Below are positions 9,563-19,811 of a stretch of 64,000 nucleotides of DNA, in pieces (position 1 is the first letter of the stretch; every line of letters begins with the position of its first letter). Both the position numbers and the translations under genes were made by a program. The notes below the pieces were generated by a model. It saw only the letters and a list, made by a program, of their open reading frames with translations. It was not told the DNA's origin and did no database searches. Source of the DNA: Hyphomicrobiales bacterium (GTDB lineage Bacteria > Pseudomonadota > Alphaproteobacteria > Rhizobiales > Rhizobiaceae); contig UCGV01000006.1 in the NCBI GenBank assembly GCA_900471925.1, positions 124,001 to 188,000 on the forward strand, given 5' to 3'.

Positions 9563-9850
9563 ATGTCCGTCGATCTCGCCACCGTTAAGCGCGTTGCGCG
9601 CCTTGCCCGTATTGCCGTCTCGGAAGAAGAGGCAAATCGCATGGTCGGCGAATTGAACGGTATTCTCGGTTTCGTCGAGCAACTGTCCGAAGTCGATGTC
9701 GACGGTGTCGAGGCCATGACCTCTGTGACGCCGATGGACATGAAGAAGCGCGCAGACGTCATCAATGACGGCAACAAGGCCGCAGACGTCGTCGCCAATG
9801 CCCCGGTCACCGACCATAATTTCTTCCTGGTACCGAAAGTCGTCGAATAA
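9563..9850 (+). CDS. gatC: Asp/Glu-tRNA amidotransferase subunit C
   Basis: A 95-residue GatC, the small belt-like subunit that holds GatA and GatB together in the complex converting Glu-tRNA(Gln) and Asp-tRNA(Asn) to the amidated forms. The pattern [18 protein letters not shown] and the C-terminal [21 protein letters not shown] match the family well. GatA follows 59 bases downstream, so the two are probably co-transcribed. Confidence 0.95.
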   Translation: MSVDLATVKRVARLARIAVSEEEANRMVGELNGILGFVEQLSEVDVDGVEAMTSVTPMDMKKRADVINDGNKAADVVANAPVTDHNFFLVPKVVE

Positions 9851-9909
9851 GGCTCCGTCCGCCTCTTTCCGACCCCTGTTGCCATTTTCAGATCTGAAGC
9901 GAAAACACG

Positions 9910-11391
9910 ATGAGCGAACTCACCAGCCTGACCATTGCCGAAGCCCGCCAGAAGCTGCGCGCCAAGGCCATCACCGCAACCGAACTGGCCGAGGCCTATA
10001 TCTCGGCGATCGATGCGGCAAACGGCCAGCTCAACGCCTATATCAAGACCACGCCGGATCTCGCACGTCTGATGGCGAAGAACTCCGATGAGCGCATCGC
10101 GGCAGGCAAGGCAGGCGATCTTGAAGGCATCCCGCTCGGCATCAAGGACCTCTTTGCCACCGTTGGCGTGCATACCCAGGCCTGCAGCCATATTCTTGAT
10201 GGTTTCGAGCCCCGCTACGAATCGACCGTGACCCAGAACCTCTGGGATGACGGCGCCGTCATGCTCGGCAAGCTGAACATGGACGAATTCGCCATGGGCT
10301 CTTCCAACGAGACCTCGCATTATGGCGCGGTCATCAACCCCTGGCGTGCCGCTGGCTCCAACCAGCAACTGGTTCCTGGTGGTTCCTCCGGCGGTTCGGC
10401 TGCAGCTGTTGCTGCCCATCTCTGCGCTGGCGCTACCGCGACCGATACCGGCGGCTCGATCCGCCAGCCGGCCGCCTTCACCGGTACCGTCGGCATCAAG
10501 CCGACCTACGGCCGCTGCTCGCGCTGGGGTACGGTTGCCTTCGCTTCCTCGCTCGACCAGGCCGGCCCGATCGCCCGCGACGTGCGCGATGCCGCAATTC
10601 TCCTGAAGTCCATGGCAAGCGTCGATGCAAAGGATACGACCTCGGTCGACCTGCCGGTTCCGGATTACGAAGCCGCCATCGGCCAGTCGCTGAAGGGCAT
10701 GAAAATCGGCATTCCGAACGAATATCGCGTCGACGGCATGCCCGACGAGATCGAATCGATCTGGCAGCAGGGCATCGCCTGGCTCAAGGATGCCGGTGCG
10801 GAAATCGTCAACATCTCTCTGCCGCACACCAAGTATGCTCTGCCGGCCTATTACATCGTGGCACCTGCCGAAGCCTCTTCGAACCTCGCCCGCTATGACG
10901 GCGTACGTTACGGCCTGCGCGTCGATGGCAAGGATATTCTCGAGATGTACGAGAAGACGCGCGCCGCGGGCTTTGGCAAGGAAGTCAAGCGCCGCATCAT
11001 GATCGGCACTTACGTTCTGTCGGCCGGCTACTATGACGCCTATTACCTGCGCGCCCAGAAGGTCCGTACGCTGATCAAGCGCGACTTCGAGCTCGCCTTC
11101 GATGCCGGCGTTGATGCAATCCTGACGCCCGCCACCCCGTCGTCTGCCTTCGGCGTCGCCGACGAGAACCTGGCATCCGATCCGGTCAAGATGTACCTCA
11201 ACGACATCTTCACGGTAACGGTCAACATGGCTGGCCTGCCGGGCATCGCCGTGCCCGCAGGCCTCGACCACAAGGGTCTGCCGCTCGGCCTGCAGCTCAT
11301 CGGCAAGGCCTTCGATGAGGAAACCCTTTTCAAGACCGCCCACGTCATCGAGCAGGCTGCTGGCAGGTTCACGCCGGCCAAGTGGTGGTAA
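9910..11391 (+). CDS. gatA: Asp/Glu-tRNA amidotransferase subunit A
   Basis: A 493-residue amidase that releases ammonia from glutamine or asparagine for tRNA-dependent amidation. The amidase signature is clear: [10 protein letters not shown] carries the catalytic Lys, [14 protein letters not shown] the Gly/Ser-rich core, and [13 protein letters not shown] the cis-Ser and catalytic Ser. Length is normal. It lies 59 bases after gatC and is closed by a stem-loop. Confidence 0.96.
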   Translation: MSELTSLTIAEARQKLRAKAITATELAEAYISAIDAANGQLNAYIKTTPDLARLMAKNSDERIAAGKAGDLEGIPLGIKDLFATVGVHTQACSHILDGFEPRYESTVTQNLWDDGAVMLGKLNMDEFAMGSSNETSHYGAVINPWRAAGSNQQLVPGGSSGGSAAAVAAHLCAGATATDTGGSIRQPAAFTGTVGIKPTYGRCSRWGTVAFASSLDQAGPIARDVRDAAILLKSMASVDAKDTTSVDLPVPDYEAAIGQSLKGMKIGIPNEYRVDGMPDEIESIWQQGIAWLKDAGAEIVNISLPHTKYALPAYYIVAPAEASSNLARYDGVRYGLRVDGKDILEMYEKTRAAGFGKEVKRRIMIGTYVLSAGYYDAYYLRAQKVRTLIKRDFELAFDAGVDAILTPATPSSAFGVADENLASDPVKMYLNDIFTVTVNMAGLPGIAVPAGLDHKGLPLGLQLIGKAFDEETLFKTAHVIEQAAGRFTPAKWW

Positions 11392-11417
11392 GGGAACCAC
11401 CATCCGAAAGATTGCAG

Positions 11418-11443
11418 ACGCCGACCGCCAAAACGGTCGGCGT
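11418..11443 (+). terminator. Stem-loop after gatA, candidate terminator
   Basis: A perfect 10-bp stem (11418-11427 with 11434-11443) with a six-base loop lies 27 bases after the gatA stop. The T tract is interrupted, so it may be a weak terminator or a 3'-end stabiliser. Confidence 0.5.
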
Positions 11444-11544
11444 TGTCGGTTTTGCCGCACGGGTAAGCATGGGCGTTCCGCTTGAAAAAAGGTCCATCTG
11501 GAGAAAAGGCTTGCCGGTTGACGGCCCGAGCCGGAGGAGGAGTG

Positions 11545-11820
11545 ATGGCAGGCAGTGACCTTGCGCGGCTGATCGAGGCATTTGATCACCTCGCGGCCAA
11601 GGACTTTAAAATAGGCCCTGAATGGGAGGCAGTTCACGAAATCTGCCAGAGTCATGAGGGTGAGCAGATCTTCGATTGGGGCCATGCCCTTTGCCACAGG
11701 GTCGAAGGCGATGACTGGAATGCCGGCTACTGGTATCGCCGTGCCGGCAAGACGGTCGGCGCCGGCACGATCGCCGATGAGTGGTCGGTGATGCGCCCGG
11801 TGCTTTCCGAAAAGCTGTGA
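11545..11820 (+). CDS. Conserved hypothetical protein, 91 residues
   Basis: A small soluble-looking acidic protein rich in Trp, with the segment NAGYWYRRAGKTVG. I do not recognise a family with a known role. The ATG at 11545 is preceded by GGAGGAGG, a very strong ribosome site, and codon use matches the neighbours, so the gene is likely real. It lies between gatA and a convergent yjhX-like gene. Confidence 0.75.
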   Translation: MAGSDLARLIEAFDHLAAKDFKIGPEWEAVHEICQSHEGEQIFDWGHALCHRVEGDDWNAGYWYRRAGKTVGAGTIADEWSVMRPVLSEKL

Positions 11821-11872
11821 TCCTTCCCCGACCGCACGGTGATATTTCCGTGCGGCCGAGCACTTGTCACGC

Positions 11873-12130
11873 CTACCTGTTATCGAGTTGCGACCGGACG
11901 AGGTGCAGTCCTCGTTCGGTGATCCGATAGGGCTGGCCGGAGGAAGACTTGATCGCCTTCAGCCGCTTGAGCTTGCGAAAGAGCTCCATACCGAAGCCGG
12001 GATAGACCCAGCCGTCACGGGTAAAGCAACTGACCGTTTCGATCTTTCTATTGTCGTCGCGGATGATTTCGATACGGCCGCCCTGGGCCATAAGGTGAAG
12101 GATGCGCTGTTCTGCGCGCGAGATGTCCAT
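11873..12130 (-). CDS. yjhX: YjhX/UPF0386 family toxin homologue
   Basis: An 85-residue protein that aligns end to end, from memory, with E. coli YjhX. Shared blocks include SRAEQRILHLMAQGGRI, the KKL-type helix (FRKLKRLKAIKS) and SGQPYRITERGL...VRSQLDNR. In E. coli YjhX is the toxin of a proposed toxin-antitoxin pair with the acetyltransferase-like YjhQ. No yjhQ lies directly next to it here, although three GNAT genes lie downstream. The protein may instead be a solitary DNA-binding-type regulator. Confidence 0.82.
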   Translation of the reverse strand: MDISRAEQRILHLMAQGGRIEIIRDDNRKIETVSCFTRDGWVYPGFGMELFRKLKRLKAIKSSSGQPYRITERGLHLVRSQLDNR

Positions 12131-12496
12131 TGCTGTTGATCCGGAAACGCGCCTTCAGGAAGGCGCACGAAAACGATCTGGCGATCGGGCTTAGCCGATA
12201 CGCCGCGGCTTCGTTTTTCGGGCCCATGCGCGCGAGGCTGTGCTTGCGGGCAGGGGCCTCTACCGGGACTCAGACAGGTTAGACATAATCACCTCTCAAG
12301 CATTTCCAGCAAAAGCGCAGCGATTTCGCATTCGGAAATACTTTGGCGAGCTTTTTAGCATCAACCACAATCCGGTCAAGCCGGAGCCGGCGTCCGGCAG
12401 ATGGAACCCCTGTGCTTTCCTCCTTTTATCTTATTGGAGGGACTGGAAAATTGCCCGACTCAATGGTCTAATCTCCCTTGTTGAGCGGAGGTGCCA
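12131..12496. other. Intergenic stretch with a degenerate repeat
   Basis: About 365 bases between yjhX and the first GNAT gene. It should hold the yjhX promoter (leftward) and the GNAT promoter (rightward). Near 12298-12350 is a stretch like the Rhizobium intergenic palindromes. No reading frame with a ribosome site was seen. Confidence 0.5.
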
Positions 12497-13006
12497 TTGA
12501 TCCACATTCGCAATGCCCGCGATGGCGAAACGGAACTCTTGAGCGAGATCGGCCTGCGGGCCTGGCAAAGAGCGATGGCGCTGATCGGTGAATCGGATGC
12601 CATGACGGACGCCGCGCGCAACGCCTTCCGGAATTTCGTGGATAGCAACTGGCTTACGATAACGGTTGTCGAGCAGAACGGACAGGTTGCCGGTTGGGCC
12701 GCGCGCGAAGGGCTGGATGAGACGATTTCCGACTTCTGGATCGATCCGCGCTTCAACCGGCAGGGGCTGGGCACTGCACTTCTGGAGCATATCGAGGCGG
12801 ATATTTTCGAGCAGGGCTTCGAGAAAGCGGCAATGCAGACCCACTCGGGAAATTCAGAGGCGATCGCCTTCTTTCAGAAGCACGGCTATGCGATCCACTG
12901 GCTGTCGGTCGCCTACAATCCGAAGCTCGACCGTGACGTGCCCTCGGTCGGCCTCAGCAAGCATCTCGGTCCGGAGGAGCCTGAGGGCTACGGTCCCGGT
13001 TTCTAG
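12497..13006 (+). CDS. GNAT family N-acetyltransferase
   Basis: A 169-residue GNAT protein. The acetyl-CoA-binding motif A is readable as FWIDPRFNRQGLGTALLEHIE, and the C-terminal motif B region as NSEAIAFFQKHGYAI. The substrate is unknown. The TTG at 12497 has GGAGGTG five bases before it; the GTG at 12491 overlaps that site and is less likely. It sits between yjhX and gatB and shares their direction with gatB. Confidence 0.85.
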   Translation: MIHIRNARDGETELLSEIGLRAWQRAMALIGESDAMTDAARNAFRNFVDSNWLTITVVEQNGQVAGWAAREGLDETISDFWIDPRFNRQGLGTALLEHIEADIFEQGFEKAAMQTHSGNSEAIAFFQKHGYAIHWLSVAYNPKLDRDVPSVGLSKHLGPEEPEGYGPGF

Positions 13007-13093
13007 CACCTTTCTTGGGGCGGCAAGCCTTGCACCGGCAGGCCATTTCCTTTACCTCACCTGTTGAAAAGAACAGCCTTTGAAGAGCATCCA

Positions 13094-14599
13094 ATGACCC
13101 TTGTCGACGTTCGCACGCCTGATCCGAAACGTTATATCCCCGGCGCCACTGGCGATTGGGAAGTCATCATCGGCATGGAAGTCCATGCCCAGGTGCTCTC
13201 CAATTCCAAGCTTTTCTCCGGCGCCTCGACGGAATTCGGCAAGCCGCAGAATTCGAACGTCTCGCTGGTTGATGCTGCCATGCCCGGCATGCTTCCCGTC
13301 ATCAACGAGGAATGCGTCAAGCAGGCGGTGCGCACCGGTCTCGGACTGAAGGCGCAGATCAACAAGCGCTCGCTCTTCGACCGCAAGAACTATTTCTATC
13401 CGGACCTGCCGCAGGGCTATCAGATCTCGCAGTACAAGGATCCGATCGTCGGCGAAGGCAAGATCGTCATCTCGCTCGGTCCGGACCGTCAGGGCCAGTT
13501 CGAGGATATCGAGATCGGCATCGAGCGCCTGCATCTGGAACAGGATGCGGGCAAGTCGCTTCACGACCAGCATCCGACCATGTCATATGTGGATCTGAAC
13601 CGCTCCGGCGTGGCGCTGATGGAAATCGTTTCCAAGCCGGATATGCGCACGTCTGATGAGGCCAAGGCCTACATGACGAAGCTGCGCTCGATCGTGCGTT
13701 ACCTCGGCACCTGCGACGGCAACATGGACGAAGGTTCCATGCGCGCCGACGTCAACGTTTCGGTGCGCCGTCCCGGCGAGCCCTTCGGCACGCGCTGCGA
13801 AATCAAGAACGTCAACTCCATCCGCTTCATCGGTCAGGCGATCGAATATGAAGCGCGCCGTCAGATCGGCATTCTTGAGGACGGCGGTTCGATCGATCAG
13901 GAAACCCGTCTCTTCGACCCGAACAAGGGCGAGACGCGCTCCATGCGCTCCAAGGAAGATGCGCATGACTATCGTTACTTCCCCGATCCGGACCTGCTGC
14001 CGCTCGAATTCGACGACGCTTTCGTCAGCGAGCTTGCCCAGCACCTGCCGGAACTGCCCGACGACAAGAAGGAGCGTTTCGTCCGCGAACTTGGCCTGTC
14101 GATCTACGACGCCTCCGTGCTCGTCTCGGAGAAGGCTATTGCTGATTACTTCGAAGCCGTTGCCGAAGGCCGTGACGGCAAGGCGGCCGCTAACTGGGTC
14201 ATCAACGATCTGCTCGGTGCGCTGAACCGCACCGGCAAGGACATCGAGGAGACACCCGTTTCCCCGGCCCAGCTCGGAGCCATCATCGATCTCATCAAGG
14301 CCGAAACCATTTCCGGCAAGATCGCCAAGGATGTGTTCGAGATCATCCTGAACGAAGGCGGCGACCCCTCGGAGATCGTTGAAAGCCGCGGCTTGAAGCA
14401 GGTTACGGATACCGGTGCGATCGAAAAGGCCGTCGATGAGATCATCGCCGCCAACCCGGATCAGGTCGCCAAGGTCAAGGCAAAGCCGACGCTTGCAGGT
14501 TGGTTCGTTGGCCAGGTCATGAAGGCGACAGGTGGCAAGGCCAATCCGCAGGCCGTGCAGGCTCTCGTCAAGGCTAAGCTCGGCATCGAGGAAGAATAA
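13094..14599 (+). CDS. gatB: Asp/Glu-tRNA amidotransferase subunit B
   Basis: A 501-residue kinase-like subunit that activates Glu- or Asp-tRNA with ATP before amidation by GatA. The family signatures are plain: [12 protein letters not shown], the [11 protein letters not shown] block, [14 protein letters not shown], and the helical tail domain ending in [11 protein letters not shown] that contacts tRNA. I chose the ATG at 13094; the upstream frame to 13064 adds ten residues with no family match. It is separated from gatCA by about 1.7 kb carrying three unrelated genes. Confidence 0.96.
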   Translation: MTLVDVRTPDPKRYIPGATGDWEVIIGMEVHAQVLSNSKLFSGASTEFGKPQNSNVSLVDAAMPGMLPVINEECVKQAVRTGLGLKAQINKRSLFDRKNYFYPDLPQGYQISQYKDPIVGEGKIVISLGPDRQGQFEDIEIGIERLHLEQDAGKSLHDQHPTMSYVDLNRSGVALMEIVSKPDMRTSDEAKAYMTKLRSIVRYLGTCDGNMDEGSMRADVNVSVRRPGEPFGTRCEIKNVNSIRFIGQAIEYEARRQIGILEDGGSIDQETRLFDPNKGETRSMRSKEDAHDYRYFPDPDLLPLEFDDAFVSELAQHLPELPDDKKERFVRELGLSIYDASVLVSEKAIADYFEAVAEGRDGKAAANWVINDLLGALNRTGKDIEETPVSPAQLGAIIDLIKAETISGKIAKDVFEIILNEGGDPSEIVESRGLKQVTDTGAIEKAVDEIIAANPDQVAKVKAKPTLAGWFVGQVMKATGGKANPQAVQALVKAKLGIEEE

Positions 14600-14664
14600 G
14601 CCAGCGGCTTCGGTCGAACAGTCAGAAGCGGTTTTCGGAATACCGATGCCGTAAGGAGTTGGTC

Positions 14665-15171
14665 TTGGTTTACTTCGTCCGAACGGCCAGCGAGCGCGAT
14701 CTCGACAAGGTTCGCACTCTGCTGGTCGAGAGCTTTCACGCAGCTTATGATGCCAGCCAAGGCCCCGCAAAGGTCGATGAGCTGATCGCTCATCTCTTCT
14801 CGCCGGCCGCGCTGAAGGCGCGGCTGACGAAGAAGAATGCCGAATTCCTTGTTGCCGACGACGGCCGAAACATTGGTGGCGTGGGCTATGCCGCCATGTC
14901 GTCCGAGATGACGAAGACCGTCATACTGCATCTTCTCTATGTAAAGCCGGACCTGCAGCGGCAGGGGATCGGTCGCGATATTTTCGCGGAGCTGGAAACC
15001 TGTTTTCCGGATGCCGAGATCATGCGGCTGGAAGTCGAGGTGCAGAACCACGAAGCGGCCCATTTCTACACACGGCTCGGTTTCGTCGAAGCGGGTCGCA
15101 ATGAAAACAGCGGCCCCGGCCAGGCCGGTATTCCGACGCTGATCTTCGAAAAGGCGCTTGAGGCGCACTGA
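14665..15171 (+). CDS. GNAT family N-acetyltransferase
   Basis: A 168-residue GNAT protein with motif A LLYVKPDLQRQGIGRDIFAE and motif B NHEAAHFYTRLGFVEAG. The TTG at 14665 is the better start because TAAGGAG lies eight bases before it; a TTG six bases earlier is too close. The next GNAT gene begins one base after its stop, so the two are an operon and perhaps an old duplication. The substrate is unknown. Confidence 0.85.
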   Translation: MVYFVRTASERDLDKVRTLLVESFHAAYDASQGPAKVDELIAHLFSPAALKARLTKKNAEFLVADDGRNIGGVGYAAMSSEMTKTVILHLLYVKPDLQRQGIGRDIFAELETCFPDAEIMRLEVEVQNHEAAHFYTRLGFVEAGRNENSGPGQAGIPTLIFEKALEAH

Positions 15172-15172
15172 A

Positions 15173-15640
15173 ATGGCCGCAGCCGATATCGTCATCCGTA
15201 AAGCGCGCGAGACCGATCTGCCGGCCTTGATCTCAATGTTCGCCGCCGATCCGCTGGGCGGCCACGGCGATACGACGGACCCCGAGGCCTATCCGGATTA
15301 TGCGGGCGCTTTTGCGTCGATCGAGTCGTCTTCCAATCAGACGCTTTTCGTAGCCGAACGGGAAGGCGATGTCGTCGGCACGTTCCAGACGATAATCACC
15401 ACTTCGCTCAACGCACGCGGCTCATCCGCCATGATCATCGAGGCGGTACAGACGCGTGCCGATCTGCGCGGGCAGGGCATCGGCGCGAGGATGATCGAAT
15501 TTGCCATCGCCGAGGCGAAAAGTCGCGGCATGCGGCTCGTCCATCTGACCTCGAATGCCGTGCGCAGGGATGCCCACCGTTTCTATGAAAGGCTGGGTTT
15601 CAAGCCCTCACATCTCGGTTTCAAGATGGCTCTGAAATGA
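15173..15640 (+). CDS. GNAT family N-acetyltransferase
   Basis: A 155-residue GNAT protein. Motif A reads VQTRADLRGQGIGARMIEFA and the C-terminal block RRDAHRFYERLGFKPSHLGFKM is typical. It follows the preceding GNAT gene with one base between stop and start, so translation is probably coupled. The two enzymes are only loosely alike outside the core motifs. The substrate cannot be inferred. Confidence 0.87.
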   Translation: MAAADIVIRKARETDLPALISMFAADPLGGHGDTTDPEAYPDYAGAFASIESSSNQTLFVAEREGDVVGTFQTIITTSLNARGSSAMIIEAVQTRADLRGQGIGARMIEFAIAEAKSRGMRLVHLTSNAVRRDAHRFYERLGFKPSHLGFKMALK

Positions 15641-15743
15641 CCGCAGTTTCGGCGGGAATCACTGGACAATTCGGCTTGGCGGCTGCATAAGCGAAAAAGC
15701 CTATCTGCTTTCGTCCGCGTCCTGCGGCCACGAGGATAAAGAC

Positions 15744-16139
15744 ATGATGAAGTTCCTTCTGCACACCTTCACCTGGTGGAACAATTACACTTTCGGCACG
15801 CTGTTCGCACTTCGCGGCTTCAAGCGTGTTGGTGAAGATGAGTTGGGCAATGTCTATTACGAAGGCGGTCTTTCTTCCTATGGCCTGCCGAAGCGCTGGG
15901 TGATCTACAAGGGTTATGCGGAAGCCTCTGCCATTCCTCCGGGCTGGCACGGCTGGATGCATCACCGCACCGACGTTCCGCCGTCCAAGGAAACCTACGT
16001 TGCCAAGGAATGGCAGAAGCCGCACCGCGCCAACCCGACCGGTTCGCCGCAGGCCTATCGTCCGCCGGGCTCGCTGTCCGTTGCTGGCGAGCGTCCGCGC
16101 GTAACGGGCGACTACGACGCCTGGACGCCGGGTAACTAA
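15744..16139 (+). CDS. NDUFA12-family complex I accessory subunit
   Basis: A 131-residue homologue of mitochondrial NDUFA12 (B17.2). The tell-tale parts are TFGTLFALRGFKRVGEDELGN, GLPKRWVIYKGYAEAS, the PPGWHGWMHH core and the YDAWTP C-terminus. In alphaproteobacteria this peripheral subunit joins respiratory complex I although it lies outside the nuo operon, as here. ATG codons at 15744 and 15747 are both possible. A signal-peptide DUF2155 gene follows. Confidence 0.93.
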   Translation: MMKFLLHTFTWWNNYTFGTLFALRGFKRVGEDELGNVYYEGGLSSYGLPKRWVIYKGYAEASAIPPGWHGWMHHRTDVPPSKETYVAKEWQKPHRANPTGSPQAYRPPGSLSVAGERPRVTGDYDAWTPGN

Positions 16140-16256
16140 GATCAAGTCATCCGATGGCGGGTTCCGGCTCGCGCTTTGGCCACAATTGACCTTTACCCGC
16201 AGGTTGGCCGCAATCGCTGCGGCCATGAACCTGATATGTGCTGGAGACGGGTAGAT

Positions 16257-16697
16257 ATGAAGCTTTCCCTGCGAAACATGGTCCTGCCGGCTGCGGGAAC
16301 TGTATCGCTGTTGGCGCTATCCGTCGGGCTTCTCTCCACTCCGGCACAGGCTGCCCGCATCGACAATCCGGTCGCCGTATTCTCCGGCCTCGACAAGATC
16401 ACCGGCCGCATCACCACCTTCGACGTCTATGTCAACGAGACGGTTCAGTTCGGTGCCCTGCAGGTGACGCCGAAGGCCTGTTATTCGCGCGATCAGGCGG
16501 AAGCCCAGAAGATCGATGGCTTCGTCGAAGTTGACGAAATCACGCTGGATCGCAAGATCCGCCGCATCTTCACGGGCTGGATGTTTGCCGACAGCCCCGG
16601 CCTCAATGCCGTCGAGCATCCGATCTATGACGTCTGGCTGAAGGATTGCAAACAGAATTCCGACGTCCCGCCGCCGGACAGTGCCGGCGCCAAGTAA
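16257..16697 (+). CDS. DUF2155 family exported protein
   Basis: A 146-residue protein with a signal peptide (cut near AQAARID, residue 33) and a DUF2155 domain. The core is LDKITGRITTFDVYVNETVQFG...ITPKACYSR-like, followed by IFTGWMFADSPGLNAVEHPIYDVWLKDCK. The two cysteines could form a disulfide in the periplasm. The family is common beside aat and accBC in alphaproteobacteria, and no function is established. It converges with the DUF2167 gene. Confidence 0.85.
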   Translation: MKLSLRNMVLPAAGTVSLLALSVGLLSTPAQAARIDNPVAVFSGLDKITGRITTFDVYVNETVQFGALQVTPKACYSRDQAEAQKIDGFVEVDEITLDRKIRRIFTGWMFADSPGLNAVEHPIYDVWLKDCKQNSDVPPPDSAGAK

Positions 16698-16768
16698 CAA
16701 GGCCCGCCTGATCGGCCAGGCTTTTGATGCGGGTGATAAACCAGAAAAAGATGATGCTGAAGATGGGC

Positions 16769-16800
16769 GCGTGCCGCACGCATCCGTCGATGCGGCACGC
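16769..16800. terminator. Stem-loop between convergent genes
   Basis: A perfect 10-bp stem (GCGTGCCGCA at 16769-16778 with its complement at 16791-16800) lies between the DUF2155 and DUF2167 genes. A second, shorter stem (GCCTG/CAGGC at 16706-16721) followed by TTTT lies just after the DUF2155 stop. Together they can separate the two converging transcripts. Confidence 0.5.
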
Positions 16801-16816
16801 CTGATGTTGCCGGCCG

Positions 16817-17746
16817 CTACGCCTTGGGCGTCTTGTTGCCGGTAAACAGCTTCTTCACAAAGCTGACCGCTCCGCCGAATATCACAAAGACGAGGATCCA
16901 GGCTTTCTTCAGGAAGGCTGCGGCGATGGCCAGCAGGCCAATCTTCGCAGCGACCTTGGCGCCGGCACCGGCGGCGATCATGCCCGCCATTCCGTAGGCG
17001 GCGATCTTGTCGCCATCTACATGATCGCTGTAGGCCATTCCCTTGTCGAATTGCACGAGCTTGGTCACCGTCGGAACAGCGGTCTCGATTTCCTTGAGCT
17101 GTTCGAGACCAGCAACGAAATCGAACTGAAAGACGCCTTCACGGCCCAGTGTACGTACGGAATAGTTCAGTGTGTGCTGCGTGTTGCCATTTTCATTGAA
17201 CAGCAGATCGCGCGCCCAGTGCAGGGCATGTGCTGATTGGTCGTAATGCGGGGCCGAGGCCCAGCCGACGAGCGTCACCGTCGGAAAGCCCTGTTTCTGC
17301 CGCTCGGCATTGGTCTCCGAAATCGAGTCCTTGATGTTCTGCAGCAGTTCACTGTAGTCGATCGTCGCTGCATCGGCATCCGATACATAGCCATCGGCGC
17401 TGTATTCGATGACCGAACCCCATGAGCCGGCATCAGTCGGGGAGTATTGGGCCGGAAATAACATGCCCAGCGCATCAGCCGCGGACCCGGGAGGGTTTCC
17501 CCAGATATCGACGAGCACGGTTTTCGTATCCTCGGGACTGAGATAATAGAACCCTTCGGGTACGTTCAGCGTGGCCTTCGCAGCCGGCAGCTTGATCGCC
17601 CCTTGCTGGAAGTCGAGCTTCTCCAGAAACGGTTTTTCCTGATCGGAGAAATCCGTTCTGTTTGGAAACATGTCCTGATAGGGGCGGGCATCGGCTGTCC
17701 CGGCAGCCATGGCGAGCAGGATTACTGCCGCAAAATATCGCTTCAA
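16817..17746 (-). CDS. DUF2167 family membrane protein
   Basis: A 309-residue protein with an N-terminal signal sequence (cut near ADARPY), a DUF2167 periplasmic domain (about 50-240; blocks NVPEGFYYLSPEDTKTVL and WASAPHYDQSAHALHWARDL) and hydrophobic stretches near the C-terminus (about 252-300). The family's function is unknown; the layout suggests an inner-membrane protein. It is the last, more distant gene of the leftward block beginning at the DsbA-like gene, with a 74-base gap to aat. Confidence 0.85.
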   Translation of the reverse strand: MKRYFAAVILLAMAAGTADARPYQDMFPNRTDFSDQEKPFLEKLDFQQGAIKLPAAKATLNVPEGFYYLSPEDTKTVLVDIWGNPPGSAADALGMLFPAQYSPTDAGSWGSVIEYSADGYVSDADAATIDYSELLQNIKDSISETNAERQKQGFPTVTLVGWASAPHYDQSAHALHWARDLLFNENGNTQHTLNYSVRTLGREGVFQFDFVAGLEQLKEIETAVPTVTKLVQFDKGMAYSDHVDGDKIAAYGMAGMIAAGAGAKVAAKIGLLAIAAAFLKKAWILVFVIFGGAVSFVKKLFTGNKTPKA

Positions 17747-17820
17747 GATTTTACCCTCCGTTGCGGTCCGACCTTAAACTGGCTGGTCGAAAAAGCAACG
17801 TCAGGATGAATAATTCAACC

Positions 17821-18438
17821 TTAAAACTTTAGGTGTGGGGATTCCATTGCTGCGGCAAGCATCAGCGTATAGTCCGCTTTCGGCACGTCGATCGCCCCGA
17901 ATGTCTTCAGATGCTCTGTCGTGAACTGCGTGTCGAGCAGCGTGAAATGTTGCTGCCGCAGACGCTCCACCAGATGCACGAGACAGATTTTGGACGCATC
18001 GGTGCGCCGCGAGAACATGCTCTCCCCGAAGAAGGCAGAACCAAGCGACACACCATAGAGCCCGCCGACGAGTTCGTCGCCATCCCAGGCTTCGACTGAA
18101 TGCGCATGGCCCATGTGGTGCAGCGCTTTATAGAGCGACTTGATCGTCTCATTGATCCAGGTGCTGGGACGATCAGATGTTTCTTGCGCGCAGGCAGTGA
18201 TTACAGCATCGAAATCGCTGTTGAAGCGGATGTCGAAAGGCTTCTGCTTGATCGTTTTTCGAAGGCTTTTGGAAATATGGAAGTGTTCGTCCAGCGGCAG
18301 AACGCCCCGGACATCAGGCTCGACCCAGAAGATTTCGGGGTCATCGGCGGATTCGGCCATCGGAAAGAGGCCGATCGAATAGGCGCGCAGGAGGATTTCC
18401 GGGGTTATACCTGGTGACTTCCTGCGCGCTCCTGCCAT
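17821..18438 (-). CDS. aat: Leucyl/phenylalanyl-tRNA-protein transferase
   Basis: A 205-residue N-end-rule enzyme that adds Leu or Phe to proteins with N-terminal Lys or Arg, marking them for ClpAP. Signature blocks are [69 protein letters not shown] and the [13 protein letters not shown] end. The ATG at 18438 has AGGACAGGA directly upstream; the longer open frame to 18594 is out of family. It lies ten bases after accC. Confidence 0.94.
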   Translation of the reverse strand: MAGARRKSPGITPEILLRAYSIGLFPMAESADDPEIFWVEPDVRGVLPLDEHFHISKSLRKTIKQKPFDIRFNSDFDAVITACAQETSDRPSTWINETIKSLYKALHHMGHAHSVEAWDGDELVGGLYGVSLGSAFFGESMFSRRTDASKICLVHLVERLRQQHFTLLDTQFTTEHLKTFGAIDVPKADYTLMLAAAMESPHLKF

Positions 18439-18448
18439 TCCTGTCCTA

Positions 18449-19801
18449 TTATGCTGCCGGCTTGCTGTTGGCGAGATACTTTTCCAGCCAGTGGATATCG
18501 TAGTCGCCATTGGCGATATCCTGGTTGGAAACGAGATCCTGGAACAGTGGCAGTGTCGTCTTGATTCCGTCAACGACAAATTCATCGAGCGCACGGCGCA
18601 GACGCATCATGCATTCGACGCGGGTACGTCCATGCACGATCAGCTTGCCGATCAGGCTGTCGTAGTAGGGCGGGATCTTGTAGCCCTGGTAGGCGCCGGA
18701 ATCGATGCGAACGCCAAGCCCACCAGGCGCATGGAAATGCGTGATCGTGCCGGGCGAGGGCACGAAGGTGCGCGCGTCCTCGGCATTGATACGGCATTCG
18801 ATGGCGTGGCCCTGGAAATGCACTTCGTCCTGCGTGACCGAGAGACCGCCGCCGGAGGCAACGCGGATCTGCTCATGCACGAGGTCGATGCCGGTGATGG
18901 CTTCGGTGACCGGATGTTCCACCTGCAGGCGGGTGTTCATTTCGATGAAATAGAACTCGCCATTTTCGTAGAGGAACTCGATCGTGCCGGCGCCGCGATA
19001 TTTCAGCTTCATCATGGCATCGGCGCAGATCTGGCCGATCTTCATGCGCTGCTCGACATTCAGGGCCGGGGAGTTTGCTTCTTCCCAGACCTTCTGGTGA
19101 CGACGCTGCAGCGAGCAGTCACGCTCGCCGAGATGGATCGCATTGCCTTCGCCATCGCCGAATACCTGGATTTCGATGTGGCGCGGCTTCTCGAGATACT
19201 TTTCCATGTAGACGGCATCGTTGCCGAAAGCGGCAAGCGCTTCGGTCCGGGCCGTCGACCAGGCCTCGATCAGATCGTCCTGGGTCTTTGCGACCTTCAT
19301 GCCGCGTCCGCCGCCGCCGGCAGTTGCCTTGATCAGCACCGGGTAACCGATTTCGGCCGCCGTCTTCAGCGCATCCTCTTCGGTCTTCACTTCACCGTCG
19401 GAGCCGGGAACGACGGGGATGCCGAGTTCCTGCGCCGTGGTCTTGGCGGTGATCTTGTCACCCATGATGCGGATGTGATCCGCCGTCGGGCCGATGAAGG
19501 TGATGCCATGCGCTTCGAGAATATCGGCGAACTTGGCGTTTTCCGACAGGAAGCCGTAGCCCGGATGCACGGCGTCGGCGCCGGTGATCTCGCAGGCTGC
19601 AACGATCTGGTGGATGTTCAGATAGCTCTCGCGCGACGGCGGCGGGCCGATGCACACACTCTCGTCGGCAAGGCGTACATGCATGGCGTCGGCATCGGCC
19701 GTCGAATGCACGGCCACACTTGCGATGCCGAGCTCCTTGCAGGCGCGCAGCACGCGAAGGGCAATCTCGCCGCGATTGGCTATGAGGATCTTCGAAATCA
19801 T
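18449..19801 (-). CDS. accC: Acetyl-CoA carboxylase, biotin carboxylase subunit
   Basis: A 450-residue ATP-grasp enzyme that carboxylates biotin on AccB, the first step of fatty acid synthesis. The start [17 protein letters not shown], the glycine loop [12 protein letters not shown] and the [14 protein letters not shown] active-site block are all present, with normal length. The ATG at 19801 is preferred to the TTG at 19807. It follows accB with a ten-base gap, giving the usual accBC pair. Confidence 0.96.
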   Translation of the reverse strand: MISKILIANRGEIALRVLRACKELGIASVAVHSTADADAMHVRLADESVCIGPPPSRESYLNIHQIVAACEITGADAVHPGYGFLSENAKFADILEAHGITFIGPTADHIRIMGDKITAKTTAQELGIPVVPGSDGEVKTEEDALKTAAEIGYPVLIKATAGGGGRGMKVAKTQDDLIEAWSTARTEALAAFGNDAVYMEKYLEKPRHIEIQVFGDGEGNAIHLGERDCSLQRRHQKVWEEANSPALNVEQRMKIGQICADAMMKLKYRGAGTIEFLYENGEFYFIEMNTRLQVEHPVTEAITGIDLVHEQIRVASGGGLSVTQDEVHFQGHAIECRINAEDARTFVPSPGTITHFHAPGGLGVRIDSGAYQGYKIPPYYDSLIGKLIVHGRTRVECMMRLRRALDEFVVDGIKTTLPLFQDLVSNQDIANGDYDIHWLEKYLANSKPAA

Positions 19802-19811
19802 TGGCAAAGCC

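Noticed and set aside
9547..11697. A 716-codon open frame on the minus strand across gatC and gatA
   Set aside because: It is antisense to two certain genes, its product has no family features, and long antisense frames are common in GC-rich DNA.
13583..14770. A 395-codon minus-strand frame opposite gatB
   Set aside because: Shadow of gatB with a composition typical of antisense frames.
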